Assembly: GCA_000435535.1 (NCBI GenBank)
Contig: FR884553.1
Coordinates: 1 to 18,080 of the forward strand
DNA from: Clostridium sp. CAG:575
Lineage (GTDB): Bacteria; Bacillota; Clostridia; TANB77; CAG-508
Direction of reading: 5' to 3'
DNA length: 18,080 nucleotides
Position 1 is the stretch's first letter; the number at the start of each line of letters is the position of its first letter. Position numbers and translations under genes: made by a program. The notes beneath the pieces were generated by a model that saw only the letters and a program-made list of their open reading frames with translations, made no database searches and was not told the DNA's origin. Of this stretch, positions 13,290 through 18,080 are shown in pieces.

Positions 13290-14964
13290 CCCGATTTGCT
13301 GATGCAAGCCAATAATTTGCATCTATATTTCTTATTCCACTTGTATTATTATTATTTCCTGTTATTTCATATGCTTCTTCATATGTCATTATATGTACAT
13401 TATTAATATATCCATCTTTATCCAATTTTATATCTTTATACATATCCCAATATCTTTTATTTATTTCTTCTCCACTATTTAAAATATTATATTCTGTTTT
13501 TCTTATACCACTAGATAATAAATATTCTGCTCTATTGGTATCATTTGGCGTTGTATAATAATACACAAAATTTTCTGGACTTCCAGCATGTATTAATTTT
13601 GTTACATATATCTTTTCATTTTTTGCATTATCTATTATTGTATTAATTTCATCATAATTTTTGATTATTTTTCCTGTACTATCTTTTATTTCTAGTATTT
13701 GCCATCCATCATATGCTGGTGTTCCAAATCCACTTTGTGTTGCTACACTTTCATTTCTGCTTGTTATTATTCTTCCGTCTTTTATATATTTTTCATTAGT
13801 TTCATCTCCCTTATAAGTAAAACCTCCAAATGTAAAATTCAGTCCTTCACTGTCATTTAAATTAAATACAGCATTTATAGTTTTTTCTTTATTTATCATA
13901 TATAAATTTTGTAATTTCAACTTTTGTATTTCTGCTTCTGTCCAATCTCCTGCATCATATTTTACCAAATTTACTGCTGATGTATATTTAGCTACTTTTA
14001 CTTCTACTTCTTTTATTATTATTTTTCCATCTCCATATGTTCCTGTTATTACAAATGTATATGTTCCATTTTTTGTTATTGCATATGGCAATATGTCTGA
14101 ATCTGTTCCATCTTTTAATTTTACTGCACATTCTGTTCCAAATTTTTCTAGTGTTGCTGTAAAGTTTATATATAATGTTGTCCCTCTTGTTTGTGAATTA
14201 TTTGCTACTGAATTTGATGCATTTGTATTTGTTGTACTTGTTCCTATATATGCCTCTCCTACTATTATTTCTGGTTCTATTAATATTGTTTCTTCTCTTT
14301 CTTTTCCACTTACTGATATTACTTTAAATTTATACTCTGTTCCTACTTCTATTTCTTGATCTATTCCTTTTTCTTCTCTTGTTCCATAACATTGTATTAC
14401 ATTTCCATTTACACATTCTACTCTATCTATTCCATTTTCATTATCTCTTATCTTAATAAGTATTTGTGCAATTCCATTATTTCTTGATTTAATTTCATAA
14501 GAAAAATCTATTCCACTTTCATTTTCTACTTCTGTTATGCTTAAATTACTATCTATCATATATGTCTTTATTATTCCATTTTTCTGCAATGTTACTTTTT
14601 TACTATTTGTTGTCACATTTTCTTTTAATATTGGGTCGTATTCTGATAATTTCTGTGTTAACCATTCTTGTGTTATATCATCTAGTGTTGCCCCTGCTAA
14701 TTTTTCTACTTGTAACTCTTGTATTGCTAAATTTAAACTTTCTTTCATATCTGATTTTGTTTGTGCTACCTTTGCTTGCTTTGCTCGTGCAAATAATCCA
14801 TTATTTCCTGTTAGTGTTGCTATTACTACACCTGATAAAACTAATAGTATTACTATGGTAATGACTAACGCTATTAATGTAATTCCTTTCTTTGTCCTTA
14901 TTGAACTATTTCTTATAAATTGAAAGTTTAAATTATTATTTTCTGTATTACTTTTAGTGCTCAT
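13285..14964 (-). CDS. Type IV pilin-like surface protein, frameshifted near the C-terminus
   Basis: The 559-aa reading frame begins with a prepilin-type leader: basic RTKKG27 then the hydrophobic helix ITLIALVITIVILLVLSG. Cleavage and methylation would be expected after G27; the usual +5 glutamate is alanine (A32), as is common in clostridial pseudopilin-like proteins. An alpha-helical segment (to ~residue 110) precedes a long beta-rich region with Ig/fibronectin-like strands (residues ~150-330) and a C-terminal domain ending YWLASANRE. A good AAAGGAG site precedes the ATG. The promoter (15017-15045) overlaps repeats shared with the divergent XRE gene. The last ~54 residues lie in the +1 frame, so the product is truncated unless the shift is a sequencing error or recoded. 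Confidence 0.8.
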   Translation of the reverse strand: MSTKSNTENNNLNFQFIRNSSIRTKKGITLIALVITIVILLVLSGVVIATLTGNNGLFARAKQAKVAQTKSDMKESLNLAIQELQVEKLAGATLDDITQEWLTQKLSEYDPILKENVTTNSKKVTLQKNGIIKTYMIDSNLSITEVENESGIDFSYEIKSRNNGIAQILIKIRDNENGIDRVECVNGNVIQCYGTREEKGIDQEIEVGTEYKFKVISVSGKEREETILIEPEIIVGEAYIGTSTTNTNASNSVANNSQTRGTTLYINFTATLEKFGTECAVKLKDGTDSDILPYAITKNGTYTFVITGTYGDGKIIIKEVEVKVAKYTSAVNLVKYDAGDWTEAEIQKLKLQNLYMINKEKTINAVFNLNDSEGLNFTFGGFTYKGDETNEKYIKDGRIITSRNESVATQSGFGTPAYDGWQILEIKDSTGKIIKNYDEINTIIDNAKNEKIYVTKLIHAGSPENFVYYYTTPNDTNRAEYLLSSGIRKTEYNILNSGEEINKRYWDMYKDIKLDKDGYINNVHIMTYEEAYEITGNNNNTSGIRNIDANYWLASANRE

Positions 14965-15016
14965 TTTTTTCTCCTTTGTATTTGTTTAAATACCCTATAC
15001 GGATAATACTAAAATA

Positions 15017-15045
15017 AATATACACCATTTGGAGTATTCTGTCAA
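15017..15045 (-). promoter_or_regulatory. Promoter of the pilin-like gene
   Basis: Minus strand: exact -35 TTGACA (15040-15045), 17-nt spacer, -10 TATATT (15017-15022). The spacer contains the first copy of the ATTTGGAGTATT repeat. Confidence 0.65.
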
Positions 15046-15061
15046 CACTATTTGGAGTATT
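15022..15061. repeat. Direct repeat ACACYATTTGGAGTATT, likely operators
   Basis: A 17-bp sequence occurs at 15022-15038 and 15045-15061 with a single C/T difference, 23 bp centre to centre (about two helical turns). The first copy is also a near-palindrome (TACACC-ATTT-GGAGTA). Each copy lies in the spacer of one of the two divergent promoters, so a dimeric regulator bound here could control both genes. The adjacent XRE protein is the obvious candidate. Confidence 0.65.
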
Positions 15062-15070
15062 TTATATAAT
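15042..15070 (+). promoter_or_regulatory. Promoter of the XRE regulator gene
   Basis: Plus strand: -35 TCAACA (15042-15047), 17-nt spacer holding the second ATTTGGAGTATT copy, exact -10 TATAAT (15065-15070). Its -35 overlaps that of the divergent pilin-like promoter. Confidence 0.55.
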
Positions 15071-15090
15071 GACTGAGAGGTGATACTATA

Positions 15091-15306
15091 ATGTTAAGAT
15101 TAAGAGATTTAAGAGAAGATAATGAATTAACTCAAGAAGCATGTGCTAAAATTGCTTTTATATCAAAAAATTCATATATTAGATATGAGAAAGAAGAAAG
15201 AGTAATTCCTTTAGATACTTTAATTTATTATGCTAAATATTATAATACTTCTTTAGATTACTTAGCTGGTTTAACAAATTCACCTAAACCATATCCTAAA
15301 AATTAA
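15091..15306 (+). CDS. Small XRE-family (Cro/CI-type) DNA-binding regulator
   Basis: The 71-aa protein is a single HTH_3 domain: LRDLREDNELTQEACAKIA, then the recognition-helix region SKNSYIRYEKEERVIPLDTL, then YYAKYYNTSLDYLAGL. There is no effector or protease-like domain. The ATG follows an AGAGGTGAT site. Divergent from the pilin-like gene with paired repeats in the shared promoter region, it probably regulates itself and that gene; the regulatory link is inferred from layout. No toxin partner lies downstream, as its transcript ends at the hairpin 15318-15353. Confidence 0.9.
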   Translation: MLRLRDLREDNELTQEACAKIAFISKNSYIRYEKEERVIPLDTLIYYAKYYNTSLDYLAGLTNSPKPYPKN

Positions 15307-15317
15307 TTTTATATAAT

Positions 15318-15353
15318 AAAAATTGCAGCATACTTCTGTACACTGCAATTTTT
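15318..15353. terminator. Bidirectional terminator after the XRE gene
   Basis: AAAAATTGCAG (15318-15328) pairs with CTGCAATTTTT (15343-15353), 14-nt loop. It separates the convergent XRE and acyl-CoA synthetase genes. Confidence 0.75.
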
Positions 15354-15383
15354 AAAAAAACTATATTTGTTTTTACTGTTCGA

Positions 15384-15456
15384 CATTTTTCCACAAAAAT
15401 CATGGAACAAATTCTCTACGTCCCCATTGTTCTTTTTCCATTGTTCCGTCCCAATG
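15384..15456. repeat. Short repeat cluster resembling a clostridial REP-like element
   Basis: CCATTGTTC occurs twice (15424-15432, 15438-15446) and CGTCCC twice (15419-15424, 15447-15452), with GGAACAA inverted nearby (15404-15410) and a small TTCCA/TGGAA hairpin at 15389-15407. On the minus strand this reads GGGACGGAACAATGG..., recalling GGGACGG-TTCC-type dispersed repeats found in some clostridial genomes. It begins directly after the acyl-CoA synthetase stop. No transposase is present. Identification is from memory of the motif style and is tentative. Confidence 0.4.
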
Positions 15457-15457
15457 T

Positions 15458-17176
15458 TTATTTTCCTAAAATAAGTTTCATTTCTTCATTTCTTTTAACT
15501 TTTTTAGTTGTCGTTTTAATCAATTCCTTATCACTTAAAATCATATTCATTATGTGTTTATATCTTGGAACTGTTGTATTTACTTCTTCTTTAATTTTAT
15601 TCCAAATTATATCTCTGATTTCTTCTTGTGGAATATTTCCATATTTTTCTTTTACAACTTCTTTGTCATATACAATTTTAACAGAAAGTTTTAGGTCGTT
15701 TTTATCGTTTTCATCTGGCATTCCAAATACCATTGATTCTGAAACTAAATCAATTCTATTAACAAGCGTTTCTATTTCTTCTGGGAATATTTTTTTACCA
15801 TTTTTTAAAACAATCATGTTTTTTTCTCTTCCTGTAATAAATATAAATCCATCTTTGTCTATATAGCCTAAGTCTCCTGTATAGAACCATCCATCTTTTA
15901 AAACCTTGTTTGTTTCTTCTTCATTTTCATAATATCCTAGCATTATATTTGGTCCTTTTGCTCTAAGCTCTCCTATTCCATTTTGGTCTTTGTTTACAAT
16001 TTCTACAGTTACATTTTCCATAGGTACACCTATTGAGCCATTCCTCGTTTTAAAGTCATTTTCTGCACAAATAACTGGAGATGATTCTGTTAGTCCATAA
16101 CCTTGTATTAATCTAATTCCTAATTCATTAAATCCTTTTTGTACATTTGGGTCTAATGGAGCTCCACCAGATATTATAAATCTCATTTTTCCGCCAAGTT
16201 GTTCTATTATTTGTTTAAATACTTTTCTTCTAATATCAATATGAATTGCATTTAGTATGTTTGTTATTTTTGTTGCTAATTTTATTAATTTTGTTTTTCC
16301 TTGTTTGTCAATTTCTTTTAATACTTTGTTATAAATAGCTTCTACTAAAAGTGGAACTCCTACAAAAACAGATATTTCATATTCTTTTAAATTTTGTGCA
16401 ACATATCTTAATCCGTCTGGAAATGCTGTTTTTACTCCACATGCAAGCATCATTATCATTGCTGTTGAACCAAAAATATGATGAAATGGCAAGAATGCGA
16501 GGTTAGTGTCTGTATCATATATTCCTTCAACTTTTTGCATTGCATATACATTTGATGTAATATTATTTTGTGATAACATTACTGCTTTTGATTTTGATGT
16601 TGTACCTGATGTAAATAAAAGTATGTTCATTCCATATGAGTCTATTTTAGTTGTTATAAATTCTTTATTTCCTTGTTCTAATAGTTCTTTTCCTTGTTCT
16701 TTCAAGTTTGGAATATTTTCATATCCTTCAATTTTTGACATACATATATATTTTGTTATGTTTGTTTGATTTCTGTTTTTTATTTCTTCAATTTTTTCTA
16801 TGTATTTTTCGTCAAATATGATAACATCTGCTTTGCTTCTAATTAATGAACTTTCCAATTCGTCTATTTGTAAGTCTTTATCTAATGGAATAGATACATT
16901 TGCTCCTAATAAATTTGTTAAGTGTGATAATGCCCATTCATATCTATTTCTTCCTACAATAGCTATTCTTTTGTTTTTTATTCCTAATTCGTATAACTTA
17001 GTTCCTAATGAATTTATTTCGTCTAAAAGTTCTTTATATGTTATATTTTGATATTCTGCTTTTTTTCCGTTTGTCTTTTTAATTACAAATGCTATGTGAT
17101 TTTCATATTTTTTTACTGAATTATAAATTAATTCTTTTATATTTTCAAATTGTGTTACTTTTCTTTCTTTTTTCAT
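15458..17176 (-). CDS. AMP-binding long-chain acyl-CoA synthetase-like enzyme
   Basis: A 572-aa adenylate-forming enzyme expected to activate a carboxylic (probably long-chain fatty) acid with ATP and transfer it to CoA. Core motifs appear in order: phosphate loop TSGTTSKSK (189-197), QGYGLTE (358-364), YTGDLGYID (432-440, with ATP-ribose-binding D435), R450 in FITGREKNMI, and a C-terminal catalytic lysine near 559 (TKKVKR, where many relatives have TGKIKR). Length fits single-domain FadD/FACL proteins without a fused carrier protein. The ATG follows AGAAAGGAT. It is a single gene flanked by convergent XRE and divergent flippase genes. Acyl-ACP or aryl substrates cannot be excluded. Confidence 0.85.
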   Translation of the reverse strand: MKKERKVTQFENIKELIYNSVKKYENHIAFVIKKTNGKKAEYQNITYKELLDEINSLGTKLYELGIKNKRIAIVGRNRYEWALSHLTNLLGANVSIPLDKDLQIDELESSLIRSKADVIIFDEKYIEKIEEIKNRNQTNITKYICMSKIEGYENIPNLKEQGKELLEQGNKEFITTKIDSYGMNILLFTSGTTSKSKAVMLSQNNITSNVYAMQKVEGIYDTDTNLAFLPFHHIFGSTAMIMMLACGVKTAFPDGLRYVAQNLKEYEISVFVGVPLLVEAIYNKVLKEIDKQGKTKLIKLATKITNILNAIHIDIRRKVFKQIIEQLGGKMRFIISGGAPLDPNVQKGFNELGIRLIQGYGLTESSPVICAENDFKTRNGSIGVPMENVTVEIVNKDQNGIGELRAKGPNIMLGYYENEEETNKVLKDGWFYTGDLGYIDKDGFIFITGREKNMIVLKNGKKIFPEEIETLVNRIDLVSESMVFGMPDENDKNDLKLSVKIVYDKEVVKEKYGNIPQEEIRDIIWNKIKEEVNTTVPRYKHIMNMILSDKELIKTTTKKVKRNEEMKLILGK

Positions 17177-17253
17177 TTTTGATATCCTTTCTTAACAAGT
17201 CAAAACTTAATATTAAGTAATCTTTTAAATTATTAATATGCGTTTTTATCATA

Positions 17254-17282
17254 ATTTTATTATAATATATCGTAAAATTCAA
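17254..17282 (-). promoter_or_regulatory. Possible promoter of the acyl-CoA synthetase gene
   Basis: Minus strand: -35 TTGAAT (17277-17282), 17-nt spacer, -10 TAAAAT (17254-17259), about 80 nt upstream of the start codon. The very AT-rich context makes chance matches likely. Confidence 0.35.
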
Positions 17283-17425
17283 AAAATGTCTATAGTTCTT
17301 GGTGGTCAGTTTTTATTTTATTAATTATAGTCGTTATAGTTAAAATATCTTACATACTTTAATAATACTTGTTTAAAATTCATATTTTTATCATTATTTA
17401 AATATCTTTTATAAGGTGAATTATT

Positions 17426-18080
17426 TTGAGAAAAAAAAGTAAATTATTTTTAATAAATGGAACTATTTTGACCTCAACTTCATTAATTATGAGATTTATC
17501 ACTTTAGTTTTTAATGTGTTTATATCTAATAAAATTGGTTCTGAAGCTCTTGGAATTTTTAGTTTAGTAATGTCTGTTTACCTATTCTTTATTACTGTCG
17601 CAACTTCTGGCTTAAGTGTTGCAGCAACTGTAATTGTTCCAGAAAAATTTGTATTACAAAAAGATAAAATTGCTATTAAAGCAATTCGTAGTTGTATTCT
17701 TTTTAGCCTTTTACTTGGTTTAAATGCTGGTCTGCTTTTAATATTGTTTTCTAATAGTATTGTAAGAATTTGTTTACACAATATGGTTTCAACCAAAGTT
17801 TTATTTTTTATAGCAATTGGGCTTCCATTTATAGCTATGTCTGCATGTATTACTGCATATTTTACAGCTATCAGAAAAGCATACAAAAATGCAATTTCTC
17901 AAGTTTTTGAGTTTATAATTAAATTTATTTTTACAATTTTATTATTAAATATAAATATTTCTAAAGGTGTTGAAGCAGTTTGTATTTCATTAATTTTAGC
18001 TGATGTAATTTCCGAAGTCTGTTCTTTTACTTTTATTTTTATTTTATATAAATTTGATATTAAGAAAAAAAATTTAAATA
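17426..18080 (+). CDS. SpoVB/MATE-like flippase, N-terminal part, runs off the window
   Basis: An open frame starts at TTG 17426, 7 nt after an AAGGTG ribosome site, and runs uninterrupted to the window end (218 codons). The first residues LRKKSKLFLINGTILTSTSL lead into successive membrane helices: SLIMRFITLVFNVFISNKIGSEALGIFS, then LVMSVYLFFITVATSGLSVAATVI, a pair around ILFSLLLGLNAGLLLILF and FFIAIGLPFIAMSACITAYF, then FEFIIKFIFTILLL. The GxxALGIFSLVMSVY...ATSGLSVA block is the signature of polysaccharide-type flippases (MOP superfamily; SpoVB, MurJ relatives) that move lipid-linked sugars across the membrane. A SpoVB-like role in spore cortex assembly would fit the dpaB gene nearby but is not proven; the C-terminal half is missing. 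Confidence 0.8.
   Translation, partial: MRKKSKLFLINGTILTSTSLIMRFITLVFNVFISNKIGSEALGIFSLVMSVYLFFITVATSGLSVAATVIVPEKFVLQKDKIAIKAIRSCILFSLLLGLNAGLLLILFSNSIVRICLHNMVSTKVLFFIAIGLPFIAMSACITAYFTAIRKAYKNAISQVFEFIIKFIFTILLLNINISKGVEAVCISLILADVISEVCSFTFIFILYKFDIKKKNLN

Noticed and set aside
13125..13322. 65-aa frame starting MQIIGLHQQ considered as a separate gene
   Set aside because: It has no ribosome site, its first ~11 codons overlap the pilin-like frame, and its remainder continues that protein after a one-base shift.
14093..14923. Plus-strand frames (88, 128 and 99 aa) under the pilin-like gene
   Set aside because: They overlap each other and the clearly better minus-strand frame with a prepilin leader; no ribosome sites support them.
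15402..15866. 154-aa plus-strand open frame
   Set aside because: It is antisense to the conserved C-terminal part of the acyl-CoA synthetase and its composition is typical of a shadow frame.
17578..17886. 102-aa minus-strand open frame
   Set aside because: It is antisense to the SpoVB-like flippase, whose frame is continuous and shows family-typical membrane segments.

Overview
The window is AT-rich DNA with low-GC Firmicutes signatures: purine-rich AGGAGG-type ribosome binding sites, several near-perfect TTGACA-N16/17-TATAAT promoters, and U-tract terminators. A dipicolinate synthase subunit B gene and a SpoVB-like flippase suggest a spore-forming clostridial bacterium. This is read from gene content and composition only; no species can be named. 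No tRNA, rRNA, CRISPR array or intact insertion sequence was seen.

Layout. 1-603 (minus) holds two decayed genes: a frameshifted histidine phosphatase and a short frameshifted fragment. 687-1130 (minus) is an unrecognised 147-aa gene richer in GC than its surroundings, with its own promoter. 1528-2298 (minus) encodes a two-TM protein of unknown function; a palindrome sits in its promoter spacer. Divergent from it, 2617-3993 (plus) encodes a secreted glycine-rich repeat protein with an Ig-like domain and a C-terminal membrane anchor. 4078-7776 (minus) is an apparent operon sanA-like / tag / copZ-like / copA-like. 7890-8873 (plus) is a Xer-type tyrosine recombinase, convergent on a small LysM protein (8970-9263, minus) whose consensus promoter carries a LexA-like box, suggesting a YneA-type SOS division inhibitor. 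9433-12172 (minus) pairs oligoendopeptidase F with a CmpB-family membrane protein.

12362-12949 (minus) is dpaB without dpaA. It is preceded by a short independent transcription unit: consensus promoter, palindrome, strong terminator. 13125-14964 (minus) is a type IV pilin-like surface protein with a frameshift near its C-terminus. It is divergent from a 71-aa XRE regulator (15091-15306, plus), and both promoters contain a copy of the same 17-bp repeat. 15458-17176 (minus) is a long-chain acyl-CoA synthetase-like enzyme, followed by a short REP-like repeat cluster. 17426 to the window end (plus) is the start of a SpoVB/MATE-like flippase.

The most interesting material is regulatory. A TCACAT-N3-ATGTGA palindrome occurs at two unlinked promoters, the LysM promoter carries an SOS-like operator, the XRE/pilin region shows repeat-based divergent control, and there is a candidate small RNA or attenuated leader before dpaB. 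No clearly new multi-gene system was recognised.
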